From NCBI RefSeq assembly GCF_026230105.1, contig NC_079480.1, positions 23,540,488-23,604,487 of the forward strand: a stretch of DNA of 64,000 nt. Direction: 5' to 3'. Made by a program: the position numbers and the translations under genes. Below, in pieces: positions 9,639 to 21,665 of the stretch; within the stretch, counting starts at the first letter, position 1; the number at the start of each line of letters is the position of its first letter. Below the pieces are notes generated by a model that did not search any database, was not told the origin of the DNA, and was given only the letters and a program-made list of their open reading frames with translations. Source of the DNA: Diorhabda sublineata. Taxonomy: Eukaryota > Arthropoda > Insecta > Coleoptera > Chrysomelidae.

Positions 9639-11842
9639 ATGATTTCAACTAAAATAATAATTTTTGGTATACTTGTGGTTTCTATTTCTTCAAGTAGCCC
9701 AGTAGTGAATGGTAGGAATGGAATATTTATGCCTTTCAGTGAAACTTTGGATACTGTAGAAAATGTCATAACAAATGTAGCTAAATCTAAAGTTAGTATG
9801 ACTTATCTATACGATTACTCATTTTTATACTAAAAAATGCTAATTTCTTTTTGATATACATTAATTATTTGATATAATTCCATATTCTAGGATCAAATCT
9901 ACAAAGACTTTTTTAAAAACAAGAGTAGAAAAAATTGAGTTCGAGCTTTTAAATTTTAATCAAGTTTTCTCACTTTTATATTGTTCAAATAATAAAATTT
10001 TTGAAAATTAATTTTTGTATGATATTAGTAACATGGTCCCAAATATTGTAGAGACATAACAAATACATTCTATTTACTCCCTTTGTAACTAATTCCTGGT
10101 AACAAGTTTTTTGTTTTTTCTGTCTTGAGCCAAATTCTCACTTGATCTTCCCTCTTTTATCAAAATTTTTCCTTGTTTATTGTTCCACGTTGCCTGTGCT
10201 TTCCTCTTTTTTTTCCTGCCATTTCACTTAACTCCAAATCAACTTAACTGGTTCTGTAAGTGAGAAGTGGTCTGTAAGTTACTTTGTAGTCTTTTACTTT
10301 TGTTTCTTTGGAAATACCTTTTTTGTTTGTTCAATTTTTTCCTCCACATCTGCCATTATCATAAGTTTCGTTCTCTTTTTGTCTACTTTCATTTCGTTTT
10401 CTGTTCTCAAATTTTCTTGCAGATCCTTCTAGTTTCCTTTCATCCATAAAATCTGTGAATTGTAATTGGTTCAGACTGCATCCTTGTCGCACTCCTTCTC
10501 ATATTGTAAACGTCTCTGAATTTCTCTTTCTACTTCTTATTATTTCTTTGTAGAAGCATTTTGTGACTTGTTTCAATTTGTAACATTTCTTGTCTTATAT
10601 TTTTTCATTTCGAAATCTGTTTCCATGTCTATGAATGCAATGTATACTGGTTTGGATCTATTTGGATTTTATCGTAGCTTGTAGACTTGTTTTGACTATT
10701 TGTTCAAAAATCTTGTTTGGTTCATATAAGACCGATATTCCTCTAGAATTATTGCAGTCTTTGCTATCCCTTTTCATACACAGGTAGTATCTTGAGGTCG
10801 CTTTTTTCCTTGTTCTTTACCATATCGGTTGTGATTTCATCTTATCCAAGTGCCTTTCTATTATTTACCCGTTTCATTGCTAGACCTACTTCTTTTTAGT
10901 TATAAGATCTTCTTTAACTTCTTCATTTTCTTCTACTTCAGTATTTTCCTCTTCTTTCCCTATTTGCAGCATCGTTTCACTGCATATTTTATTTTTTGTG
11001 TCAAGCAGTCTTTGAAAATATACTTTCTGGTTCTTAATTGACATATTTTCTATCTTTTGGTTACCTCTAAGACTTTTCAATACTCTATACAAGAGTTTTT
11101 AGTTTATTATGAACTCTATCTTCAAATTCCTCTGTTAAATCAAAGCATAACTACCAGTAAACGTGTTAAAAAAACTTGATATGAAAAAGATTTCAGATAC
11201 GGAGCTAACTACATCGTTTATTTTCACTATTTCTGAGCTCATCTAGACCCAGATAGACAGAGATATTATGTGTTCAAAAATTTTAGGCTGTCACTCCAGT
11301 TGCTCCGGATTCTGGCCGGACTAAAGCAGTTTTAGAATCTCTATCAAGAGAATCTCTTCCTCTTCAAATTGATAATAAATACGGTAATCTACAAGAATTT
11401 GTTGCAAATATATTTAAACCTCAACCAATCGTTGATACATCTCGAGAATATGAAAAATATGGAAACGATGCTGAAAAATCAAGAAAATTATCAACTGCGA
11501 TTATTGCGGGTTACGAAGGTTTTTCTAACATCTTGAACACCGCCGTTGAGGTAAAATTTTTTGTATAATTTCAAATGTTGATGGATTCTCAGCAGCTAAC
11601 TAAAATTAAGTACAAGAAAATAAAAACAATTGTCTGTCTAATAGTCTGAAGGAGGAATTTATAAGAACTGATTTCAAAATAAGTTTTAGTCTTGAGAAGA
11701 TTATTTGGAATCTAATAGTTTCTAGTGTTTCATTAATTCCATTTTATCATTTTAGGTGCCATTTATTAAAGCCAAACAATTCGGAAAGACATTGACCACA
11801 TCGTTAAATACTATTGGGGACAAATTAGTAGGATTATCCTGA
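9639..11842 (+). CDS. Small secreted protein gene, three exons (uncharacterised)
   Basis: Three exons join in phase 0: 9639-9791 (donor GTTAGT), 11287-11550 (acceptor AAATTTTAG, donor GTAAAA) and 11756-11842 (acceptor TCATTTTAG, stop TGA). The product is 167 residues. It starts MISTKIIIFGILVVSISSSS, a clear signal peptide, followed by PVVNGRNG, a plausible cleavage region. The mature part is soluble-looking and helical, with EYEKYGNDAEKSRKL in the middle and KAKQFGKTLTTSLNTIGDKL near the C-terminus. It has no cysteines or membrane segment. An upstream in-frame ATG at 9597 would add 14 residues ahead of the signal peptide; the CTAG acceptor between them makes 9639 more likely. I do not recognise the family. 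Intron 1 (about 1.5 kb) holds an antisense LINE fossil. Consistent splice sites, phases and open frame argue for a functional gene. Confidence 0.85.
10070..11100 (-). pseudogene. Decayed LINE in intron 1, antisense to the host gene
   Basis: The minus strand reads, with many breaks: LKSLRGNQKIENMSIKN, VGLAMKRVNNRKALG, DEITTDMVKNKEKSDLKILP, CNNSRGISVLYEPNKIFEQI, EGVRQGCSLNQLQF and a C-terminal tail with EMAGKKRGKHRQR. This is the order of the linker, palm (GVRQG box) and C-terminus of an RTE or 'craniofacial'-type LINE reverse transcriptase. The YADD region between GVRQG and the tail is missing. Stops and frameshifts make it inactive. It accounts for most of intron 1 of the secreted-protein gene. 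Confidence 0.7.
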
Positions 11843-11943
11843 ATAAAAAGTAGAAATTTACACTGTAAATTATATTGTTCTGTAACTTTATTATAATATA
11901 TTTTTATTTATTACAAACATGAGTTTTGATTCCTATTGGAGAA

Positions 11944-11949
11944 AATAAA
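11944..11949 (+). promoter_or_regulatory. Probable poly(A) signal of the secreted-protein gene
   Basis: AATAAA lies about 100 bases after the stop. Another AATAAA at 11842-11847 overlaps the stop codon and would leave almost no 3' UTR, so the downstream one is the better candidate. Confidence 0.5.
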
Positions 11950-12094
11950 ACATTGCTTCAGGTTTGAGGATTATCCCCATCTCAATATCTGCAATTTTGG
12001 CCGTTTTGTATGGATGGTATTTTCGCCTTGTAGAGTTTTCACAATCAAATCAAAGACTGTTAAATTTTGTAGTTTAAGTAGAAGAGTCGGGTGA

Positions 12095-13030
12095 TTAACT
12101 AAGAAAAACACATTTTTTTTACCAAAAATCGAGTTTTAATCGATTTAATCTCCGTGTTTGTAGAAGGATTTATCTTCTGCCTCAAAATAAGCTTCTGTTT
12201 CAGCAATTTCGACCTGAATTTCTTATCAGGGAGTATTTTTTTGAGTTTGCCCAATTGCCAGTAGTCACCGGGGGCTAGATCTGGACTATACGGTGGATTA
12301 AGAAGCAGCTCGAAGTCTAATTCATTCAATTTAACCATCGTTGCCATCGACTTGTGTGAATCGATGTATTGTCTTGGTAAAATAGTGATTTTGTCCTCAA
12401 CATATGAGGCTGTTTTTGCATTCAAACGACCCAACTACTCTATGTAGTATTAGCCATTGATTGTACCGTCCTTTCGAAGATAGTCGATGAACAATTTGCA
12501 TGCGCATCCCAAAATACTGAAGCTATAACCTTCCCAACTGACTATTTGTGTCTTTGGACGTGGTTCACCGGCTGCAGTCCACTCAGATGATAATCGTTTT
12601 CATTCTGAAGTGAAGAGATGGATCCATGTTTCATCCATCTGATTTATTACGTATAAACATGACCCAATGCTGGTCTGAATCTTCAGCACGTTGTTGTTTT
12701 TGATTGCCTGTGAGTAAACGCGCCACCAACTTTTTTCATGGTCAAATTGTAAACACACTGCTTGTCTAATATGTTTACGGCCTTAGCGATTTCAATTTAC
12801 GTTTAGATATAACCAATTTGTGGATTTTTTCGATGTTTTCTGCAGAAACCACCTCAATTGGACGATCAGAACGATCACCATAATCGTAGTTTGTATGACC
12901 ACGTTTAAATTCAGCAAATCGATTACAAATAGTTCTTTTTGATAAAGCAAAGTCAGGACAACAGTTTTGAAACCATTGCTGATATTGTACATTATTTTTT
13001 TATCGAGAATCAATAATAAATCAACACACG
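12095..13030 (-). pseudogene. Decayed mariner transposase
   Basis: On the minus strand, N-terminal to C-terminal, I read ICNRFAEFKRGHTNYD, SDRPIEVVSAENIEKIHKL, then downstream KLNELDFELLLNPPYSPDLAPGDYW. These match the helix-turn-helix segment ('W..EFKRGR.S..D..RSGRP.E') and the third-aspartate region ('LGFELLPHPPYSPDLAPSDY') of mariner transposases. Frameshifts and the loss of the central catalytic region show it is dead. The 5'-end sequence (agcttcacttaaatggctgtcac...gtcatatggatttga) recurs at 49.2-49.35 kb. Confidence 0.8.
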
Positions 13031-13039
13031 AAATTATTT

Positions 13040-13405
13040 TAAATGCATTCTTTTGAAAATAACAAAAATAGCTTCACTTAAATGGCTGTCACATTTTTCT
13101 GACCAATCGAAATGTCAGGAAATCTTACACTTAGTCTTTTGAAAGTTGGTACTTCTCAAACGTCATATGGATTTGATAATGGCAGCGCCATCTGTTTGTG
13201 GGTCACATGACTAGTTGAGAGATGATCCATTGTTTTGAGAATAACAAAAGTAGCTTCACTTAAATGGCTGTCACTTCTTTATGACTTAGCGAAAACATAT
13301 GAAATTGGACAAATATTCTTTTCAAAGTTGGTACTTCATAAACGTCATATAGATTTGACAATTGCATCGCCATCTGTGTGTCAGTCACACGACTTAATGA
13401 GTGAT
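13040..13405. repeat. Tandemly duplicated mariner end sequence
   Basis: Two copies about 180 bp apart share tagcttcacttaaatggctg, then agttggtacttc..aaacgtcatat and gccatctgtgtgt..gtcac. They lie beyond the N-terminal side of the dead mariner and match the end of the copy near 49.3 kb, so the terminal region was duplicated here. Confidence 0.65.
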
Positions 13406-13699
13406 TTCTAATGCAAGAATTTTAATAGAGAATAATCAGAATATTTCCTACAATTTCCATAAATGTATCTGAAGTTTTCAGCCTATTATTGGTCTTTTAT
13501 AATTTGTACATACCTAGAAAAAAGTTTGAACGGACCAAAAATTTTATTTTGATTTCAAGAAAATTTTCCTTATAAATTTCACCCAAAATACGATTTTAAG
13601 TTTTTCTATTTAGTAAGGAAAGACAACAAGTTGATATTTCTGGAGCCACTGGTGATATTTATATTTAACACACTGTTTACACAACCCCTAGACCAACAT

Positions 13700-13830
13700 T
13701 CAAAATTATATGTCTGAAGCGAGTTTCGATAAGCAAGTTATCGTCTTCAGAGACTGAAGATAAACTGAAGACGATAACTTATCGAAACGCGCGTCATACA
13801 GTGTAATTGTGATTGTTGATGTAGTTATGG
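13700..13830. repeat. Palindromic element, unexpanded relative of the 39.5-kb minisatellite
   Basis: Two arms (ttcgataagcaagttatcgt and its complement with a small deletion) flank cttcagagactgaagataaactgaag, giving a strong hairpin. The right side continues atcgaaacgcgcgtca, then cagtgta. The same junction (gaagacgataactt..ttatcgaaacgcgcgtca) follows the minisatellite at 40.43-40.47 kb. This locus has a single copy of the tract that is amplified there. Confidence 0.7.
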
Positions 13831-15959
13831 TGTAAACAGTGTGTTCAGTAAGGAAATACAAGTTATGTATTCTGAACAGTTTACTTAATTGCAATTTGCA
13901 AGGTGTATAACCGATATATTTTAGTTATTTTATTATTTATTTATTCGTTTACGAAGAAATACATCGTTCGATAAAGAATATATCTTCGTTAAAATGTTCA
14001 ATCTTCAACGGAAAATATTACGTCAGCCAAAATAGAAGAGCGTCTGAAAGGGCATCATAAGGACTGAGTTGTTGAGGCAAAAAGTTTCAGATAAATGCCT
14101 TATATTCGACTGTGTAATCATTTCTTATCATCTATCGTATATTGATGATGCAAACCACTTTTGTCAACTATAACGCCGCTATCCTCTTACGTGGATTGAT
14201 AGGTTTCCATTTCCATTTGATTTTGACTATTTCTGTAGCCTCTTTCCAAGTTCCATGTCCGTAAAGGTCTTTCTGATTATGTTTGTTGTTGGTTTCCGTG
14301 ATTTTTGACCTATTCACAGATATTTACGCTTTGTACTTGTTGAACACCATATTTTATACATTTCTTTCGATGTCATTTTCAGTACCATCTTGTTGTACGC
14401 CTAAATTATAAAATTGTTTTATTCTCTCCATGAATTTTGCTTCTAAATAGATGTAGTTTTCGATTTTAATGATTTCAAATAGTTTCCAGTTCATTCTTGA
14501 TTTTTAATCATCGGTTTTTTCATTATACAATCTATTAAAATGTTTTGTTTGAATTGTATGTTGCCAGTTCCTCAAAATTTCTCAATTACGGTTATAAACA
14601 GAAAGTTTAATGTACGCAGTGAGATATTTTTTTATTAAAAATTTCGATCAAATTCCATTGATTATTCGTAATAGGTTTTAAAAAATCCCGTTGGAAAGCT
14701 TTTGATATTGAAAATCGAGTTTTAGTCAGCGATTAACTAATGAGTTTCCGTATGTCAGTCACGTAGATAGCAGGAAGCAAGCTTCCACTGCTGCAATAGC
14801 GATTAGATAAATATCACTCAATGTACACTATATTAACATAACCGCCACCAACGTTTAAACGGCATTGCGATAATCATTTGCGAGGTTATTTTGAATATCA
14901 AACGATTACGTGAATCTCGTTTATTATACTAAATATTTGTAGATGATGCTTGGAAATAGAAATTGTTTGGAATTATACGATGCGAACATCACCACAAATA
15001 GGCTCGTTCACATTAACATTTAATGGAATGAAAGAGGAGATTCTGCATTATCATTTACGACTGTAAAATTTTATGCAGTTGAATTCGACTGACGGCGACC
15101 AAGAAATCATTACAGAATAAAACTTCTTGTTACTTTGTTAGGTCGATAACTTTTTGAGTAATCCTTGTATACAAATAAGTGAATTCAAATTTAGTAGCTA
15201 ACAGGACTAATAAATAAAAAAATAAATATAAAAAAAATAAAATAATAATAAATAAATAAAAAAACTTGGTGGATTGGTAGCTCGTAGCAAGCCTCAAACC
15301 CCCCCAATCTCTTCAAACCCTATCAAAACTACCCCTGTAGTGTTCGCCGATACCCTAGGAGGAAGGATATAAGTTTCGATCAATTGCTCTGAAACTTGGC
15401 ACAATAAAATCATAGTTATCTACATAATTTTGTAGATTTTGGATTTATATACTTGATGGTCTGTCTTTGCTCTACTTTTCGAATTTCCCTCCAGGTACCA
15501 AGGCTAAGGAAGGCGCGAGCGAAACAAGGAACCTTATGAAGAAATCAGAGCATATCGTCCAGGCGTTTGTAAGCGTTCTTTTCAATTGAAAGAGCTTGAT
15601 TGAGTTTTATGGTGAACTTTAGAGCAACGCAGAACAATCATTCGTATCCATACTTTAAAATTGGTACCACTATTATCATTTTTGTGTTTAGATCTATTTG
15701 TTTGACCACAGCAATCAGTTCAGAATTTGTGTGGCATCGTCCTCGTCGCCGCCAGCAATAATAACTTTGAGTTGTTAATCATTTATCCTCAATTCCCATA
15801 AGATATTTTCCAATTTGACTACACTTTTTGACTTTCCCTATATGTTCCGAATAGATCGAACATAAACATTGCTGAGGTCAGATTTCGTCAATATATCAAA
15901 AAGCGTTTTCTAGAATTTCCTAAATAATGTCTATTTTAGCCTAAACAACCATTACTTCA
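13831..15959. other. Intergenic DNA with low-complexity A-rich tract
   Basis: I see no supportable gene. 15,190-15,265 is an A-rich tract of aaataaataaa-type repeats, possibly the tail of an old retroelement. A moderately GC-rich block follows at 15,285-15,370. A minus-strand stretch near 14,200-14,420 reads coding-like for short distances (for example DLYGHGTWKEATEIVKIKWK) but has no recognisable domain. Confidence 0.4.
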
Positions 15960-16260
15960 CTGCAACAACTTTTCGTGATTTTTCTAAGGATTTCGATTGT
16001 ATTAATCATAATATTTTGATCAAGAAATTGAAGTACTACGCTTTTAGGGGGACACATCTCGCATGGTTTAAGTCATAGCTTGATACAACGACGAATCTTC
16101 AAACTGCAAAAGAGAACTTTTGGATATTTACTCGTACTTAACAGCACGGACTTCTTCAACTGATTAAAAATTTTGATTCTTCCTTATACATCTTTGAATT
16201 CGTTTGCCTAATTCGTAAGCACGCTTCTCCACGTTAAGATTAGTTGAGGGCTCAATATTT
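15960..16260 (+). pseudogene. Jockey-like reverse transcriptase remnant
   Basis: The plus strand reads FRDFSKDFDCINHNILIKKL, then KYYAFRGTHLAWFKS, a stop, and after a gap LQKRTFGYLL followed by ILPLYIFEFVCLIRK in a shifted frame. The first segment is the 'F.DFSKAFDCINH..LI.KL' catalytic-A region of Jockey-type LINEs; the last resembles the thumb segment 'LKILTLPSLYIYE'. The YADD region is deleted. It belongs to the same family as the remnant at 2.94 kb. Confidence 0.7.
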
Positions 16261-18790
16261 TATAATGCAAAAAAATGCACAATCATTTGCCAATTGAAAT
16301 CGTCGCATTCCTCAATAATTTGAGGGCATATTTACAGGAAAGTCGGATGCACTGTTATCAGATTTTTATAATTTTTCTCTAATATTTACCTAGGAAATAT
16401 ATATGCGATACGACACTGGAACGAGCTATAAAAAAACATATAATTGATCCACTTTACTTCGCGAAATTTCATTAACCTTTCCAAATCCCAAACATGGTCG
16501 CGTTTTATAAAGAAACAGGGAAAATTTATTTTACTCATTGCAACCCGCGCCCTGGGATATTAATTATTATATAACCTGTTGTGTTCTGAAGGGGAAAGTT
16601 TAATGTTCCGCTTCTTGGAAGTTGCTGATAAAAATTAGCCACGAAAAGCTCCGCCCGCTGGGTTAAACACCAACAGGTTTCGTTTTATCTCTTGAACAGA
16701 ATTTATATAAATTCAAGAAATTTGTCATGGAATAAATAAAGTTCGTATTTTATCATAACATAATATGTTTAACTAATTTTTATTTAAACGTTTTGTCCTT
16801 GAAACTATGACTACAAATCCAGCAACAAGTCCTAGAATCCCGTTTGATTTTCACGCTTGAAACCAGTTTCGTTTTCAAAAGTTCTCATTAGATCGATACG
16901 CCCGAAAGGAAATAAGTTATTTTATTCAGGTCAGCTTTTTTCAGTTCGAAAATGACAAGCAGCAGCTAGATTGTAATTTGAGGATCACGACACCTAGGGG
17001 ACAAGGAAGCAATGGCAGATCACGGCTGCATCGCCTCTACCAGAATACCCAAACAGCGTCTGACAGTAACGACGACATAAATTCTCCCCTGAGACGGCCT
17101 GGGGACGGATTGCAGTCTCTTTTTCTTATGGTCGCAACTCTCTAAGAGGGTATCGGTAGCAACGTATAGGCCAGTCATCCAAATACATTTCGTACTAATA
17201 AAAAATAAATAATGTCATTTTTTTAGCCCATTGTATTCTATGATTTCAGTCTAAGGTTCAGCAAGTTCTTAAAAACCTTGATAGAACTTTTCATAGATGA
17301 TAGAACTTATCACTTTATCTTTTTCCTGTGCAATCTAATGGTGCAAGGTCTGGACTGAATGTTGGATGTGAGTAATATCAATATCAAGTATACTAAATAT
17401 TCATTATTACACCATATAAACAACGAGATCATGTACTGGAATCTAAATCTCTTTGCTGTTGGCTCTGGTAATTATCCTTGCCATGATGTGAAAATTTCGA
17501 GTAGTAAGAACGGCAATGAAGAAAATAACAAGTTTTAACCAGTTAGCATATGATATTTACCTTTGTAAATAGATGCTAGACTTTAAACTACATAGCGTAC
17601 GTATTTAATGAAGTCCAATTTGCTCAATTTGGGTATTTTCTTGTATAATATACTTAATCAGAACTTGCTTAGCTGTTTATTGACAGAATATACGTTTTTT
17701 CCTGATACTATTGAATTTGTAATGTTTTGTAACTTTTTGAAGTTATGGTGCACAAGATTTAGTGCAGCAACAATAAAAATTGATTTACCTGCAATGGTTT
17801 TAGTGTCCAGTATATTAAGGACTTTCAGTCCTTCTCAACTTCGATATATGCTTTGAGATAGCTCGTTGCGATGTTACAAAAAGTCTGGAACTCCTTTAAG
17901 CTATAGGGATTATGCTGGATAAGGTCATATTAACATAATTAGATGCGGGAAGATCTGTTTGATCGAATTGAAGCAGTGAGTTCCTGTAGGATAGAAATCA
18001 AGATATATATGTAATAGATTTATTACTTCGTTGGGTTTTCAGTCGTCAGCAAATCAAATTAGCTCTATTAATATGAGAAAGTCATGCCAGTCTGGATCAG
18101 TAGCTAGAAGATTAGAAAAGGAGCGAAAGAGGACATTTAAAATACTGAAATTTTTTCTTCCCAATTAAGACTGATAATTGGCGTCGCCTTAAGGAATTCC
18201 CTATAGAGTTTACTTTATCTTGTTGTACATTCTTTGCTGGTGCTTATTGTTTTGTTAGTACTATCTTAATATTGTGGATCAAAAGATATATTGTGCTTAT
18301 TGAATATGAGAAAACTGAAGGAAGACATTTCGAATAAGGAACTGCCTTATTTATCTTTTTCTATATGAAGACTGTCATCCAGGAAACTGGACGTTATCAG
18401 TTTCGATTTTCAAAGTATTCAAAGTTTGTTGTGAATAGGGGACGTTATTGGATATTTAATACATTTCCAGAGGTTTGTTTTTCGAAGATTTTTACACATA
18501 AAAATAAATATTTATTATTATAAAATCGGAGGAATAATCAATATCAATGAAAATATCGAATCGTGAACATAAAAGCATTTCTATTGATCGAAGCTGTCGG
18601 AAAGCGTATGTATACAATTTCTTCGAAATATTTCTGCTAGACAATATGCGATAAGCAGTGGCGTGGCTTAGTGAGATTAATTGAATTCATAAATTTCTTT
18701 GGTAATTATTTAGTTTAAGTTGCATACGCCCTATTTCCTTCAAATTTTAGTATGTTATACAGTTTTTAATGCCGAAAAAGAATATACATA
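16261..18790. other. Intergenic DNA, one GC-rich block
   Basis: No gene is supportable. 16,980-17,180 is clearly GC-richer than its surroundings (ggacaaggaagcaatggcag through gagacggcctggggacgg) and could be a retroelement leader or a fragment of a recently active gene. I cannot assign it. The remainder is AT-rich with short random frames, including an 80-codon plus-strand frame at 17.6-17.86 kb without features. Confidence 0.4.
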
Positions 18791-18796
18791 TATGTT

Positions 18797-19347
18797 GGGC
18801 AGGGAAAATATTCCTTCACTTAGTTTTTAAGGTTTGAACATTGGAAAATGTACACTATCTTGTATAGTTGATATTTTGTAAATACTTGATGTTGGTGAGG
18901 ATTGGGAGCAGGGGGGGCTTATGTTGACATTTATACTATCTATTAACACCTCCCCCCTAACCCAATCTTCTCCAACATTAATTATAATTAGTTACGACCA
19001 ATGTAATGACACAAATCAATTTCTAACAATAATTATTTATTTACACGTACAAATAATCATCAATTTCTATTGGATACATTCGTGACATTTCTTCAATAAA
19101 TGCTTCAATTCTATTGGATTATGAATAATGTCTTTTAAATAGAAATTCCCGAAAATACTGACGATAATAAGATCTAGTTCTTCCATAACGAATATCTCGC
19201 CAAAGTCGTTCAATATTTTGAGTATAAGCCTAACCTAACCTAACCTAACCTAACCTAACCTAACCTAACCTTATCTAACCTAACCTAACCTAACCTATCT
19301 AAATTTTCAACCTAGAAAAAGTATGTGAAGGAATAATTTCTGCGCCC
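18797..19347. mobile_element. Small TIR element enclosing telomere-like repeats
   Basis: The left end gggcagggaaaatattcctt and the complement of the right end (gggcgcagaaattattcctt) form imperfect inverted repeats of about 25 bp. TATGT occurs just outside both ends and could be a target duplication. Inside, a second hairpin pairs gttggtgaggattggg near 18,893 with cccaatcttctccaac near 18,960. The right half contains a (CCTAA)n tract. No coding capacity is seen. Confidence 0.5.
19228..19297. repeat. Interstitial (CCTAA)n telomere-type tract
   Basis: About 13 units of CCTAA, with one interruption (ttatct), run in a single block. CCTAA/TTAGG is the ancestral insect telomere repeat. Confidence 0.9.
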
Positions 19348-19349
19348 TA

Positions 19350-20747
19350 TGTATAAACATTAAATTATAAATAAATGGATTGTATTGTAGATCAAACAAA
19401 ATAATTAATAAACTGCAATGAAATACTCGTTCTGTGGCAATAATTTTTAGTTTTTTCTTTATTTGTTGATCCTTAGAAGGACTGTGTATCGGCCTAATTT
19501 GTCCTTTATCAACAGTAGCGGGGACTTATTAGCATTTTAAGGCTTTATTCAGTGATTTTTGTTTTGAAGGGAAATTTTATTGCGGCTACGCTTGATGAAT
19601 AAGAAGAATTTCAAATTTGCGAGATACTCCTGAGTATTTTTATGTGCAGTTGATAGAAGGACCACCTTGAATTATAATTAACACTGTTGACTTTCGAGGT
19701 TAATACCAGATTTTTTCATCAAACGTAACTGGAATTTTTACGAGTATTTTCTGGGGTAGTAAGTTTAGTGTTTCGAACATTCTTTTTAGAAATCTACAAT
19801 CGTGAAAAATGAAATTGAAACATGCGATACCCCTGCAAGTCACTGGCAAAGAAGTTAACGGCATTAACTTCAAAATTATATGAAATATTGTGATGTTTTT
19901 TTTTTAATATCTGTTCACAATAATGCTAATTAGGGGTAACGACACTTATTAAAGGTTATCTACGATAATAACAAACAAGAATTTTACCTGAGAATAGAGA
20001 CTACAAGTGATAGAGCTGCTCAAGCGAGAAGAGGAAAAGTGCGCTGAAGATGAATCAGCCAGCTGTTTCCTAAGTTTATCGTCGTTACCAAAAGGCTGGT
20101 AACTTCCATCGAAGACGCTGTTTCGAAGGAAAAACATGCAAATCCGAGAGATATGATCGATTCATTGTCAGCACATCGCGCTCATTGTTGTTCAATTCCA
20201 ACGAGCTCAGAGAAAAAAACAAATAAGGGAGTATGAGCATTCCAAAGGTCAAAATGCTTAACAAATTGTTGTAAACTATTCCTAAACTTAAATAATTTTC
20301 AATAAAGAAAAAAAATAATATCTTTTCTCGTAAAATTCGTTAATTTTCGAATGAAATCCATTCAAATTTGGTTGTATTTCAACCTAACAAACACACGAAC
20401 TTGTTCAACGATAAATTTCAATTTCCAACTTAACTGTTGCTCTGATATTAAATGTCGAATCCACCTGATATTCTTCATGTCATTCGCAACTTTGAATGCG
20501 ATCACTGGTAACATATTATTGACTTTATACAGTTTGCTTATTCAGTTTACAACTTTTGACAGTTGAAGAGGCTGCTTCTATAGACCAGGCAACAAATTGA
20601 ACATCATTTTTAGCATTCGTATCAAAAATGACTATTTTATGGCTTGGACACCATCTACGTAATGAATTGTGAAATTTGGAAGGCTCCGTTGACATCTAAA
20701 TTTCCTTCAAAAAAGGTTAACTCATAATTCATTCTCTTGGTCTTAAG
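19350..20747. other. Intergenic DNA
   Basis: I found no recognisable gene or repeat. Short frames at 19.95-20.14 kb (minus) and 20.35-20.57 kb (plus) show no domain or splice logic. Confidence 0.5.
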
Positions 20748-20926
20748 TTTTTGTGAGGAAATGGAATAAAGTTGAGAAAATTCAAGCAGAAAAGAAGAAA
20801 AATCAGAGAATTCAGCAGATCTACCGAGAGCTGGATCAAAACTATATGGGTTATATCATGAAGGAAATCGCTAGAAGGAGATTTCAAGAGTTAAAACTCA
20901 CTCCTAAGGTTCATGGACTGTACTAG
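20748..20926 (+). pseudogene. Coding-like segment A, unidentified
   Basis: After a possible acceptor (CTTGGTCTTAAG) the plus frame is open for about 59 codons to TAG at 20,924. It is very rich in lysine, glutamate and glutamine and reads in part RKWNKVEKIQAEKKKN, QIYRELDQNYMGYIMKEIA and FQELKLTPKVHGLY. The composition and helical periodicity look like real protein, not AT-rich noise. There is no start codon at the front, so it would be an internal or terminal exon, or a pseudogene. A donor-like AAG/GTTCAT lies just before the last residues. I do not recognise the family. Segment B 470 bp downstream may belong to the same gene. Confidence 0.35.
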
Positions 20927-21395
20927 AAACGACTGCGTTAGGAATTTAAGGCATAGAAAATATTTGAACTCCAACTAATTAAAATAAGAGTTCCTACGAA
21001 TCGTTAGATGTATTTTACACGTTTTTCCTCACATATCTTTTGTAGGCACAAAGTTGTAGGAGTAGTTTATGAAGTTTCTATCATTATTTACTATAAAGTC
21101 ATAACACAAAATCAAACATAATAAAATTAATGACGAGCCATTTGCTGCCGTTGGCTTTTTGTTTATTTCTCGACTTAACAAACTTAAACGTGAAGTTTAT
21201 TACTGAAATTACAAGAAAAAAATTCTCATTTCACTAACACGCACTTTGACTTTGATTTTGGTGGTGTTCTTAACGATGTATGTGAATTGTCGTTACAGGG
21301 TAACGCTATTTTCTACTTTAATTATATTAATTTGTTAAAGAAATATCGAGAATAGAATTAAAGGTGTTTTTCGGTACAATTTTATTTCCATTAAG

Positions 21396-21665
21396 GTATT
21401 AAGTGCTGGAAAAAAGTTACTAATAGACCTAAGACGTATCATACAATAAGAAGAAGATATTAGAAGACGACATGGACTTAGTGGAAAAAGGAATTACAAA
21501 TCTAAGTACCAGGAAATGATAGTGGACAAAGAAGGTGAAAGAATTAATTGTACAAGTCGTTGGAAGACGATTCAAGCTCCACCTCGTCAATGCAATCCTA
21601 TACAAGTTCTAAATCCAGTAAAATATCAGCAAGAGGCAAGCATGGATATTGATATAGACAAATAA
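21396..21665 (+). pseudogene. Coding-like segment B, unidentified, one internal stop
   Basis: A pyrimidine-rich acceptor (TTTTATTTCCATTAAG) precedes a frame reading VLSAGKKLLIDLRRIIQ, a TAA at 21,447, then in the same frame EEDIRRRHGLSGKRNYKSKY, INCTSRWKTIQAPPRQ and QEASMDIDIDK before TAA at 21,663. The protein-like frame continues cleanly across the internal stop, which suggests a once-functional exon with a nonsense mutation, or a different splice site skipping it. AATAAA overlaps the final stop (21,661-21,666). The family is unknown to me. Confidence 0.4.

Noticed and set aside
10850..11092. Frames on both strands near the start of intron 1's LINE
   Set aside because: The minus-strand frame is part of the decayed LINE, and the plus-strand frame is its shadow.
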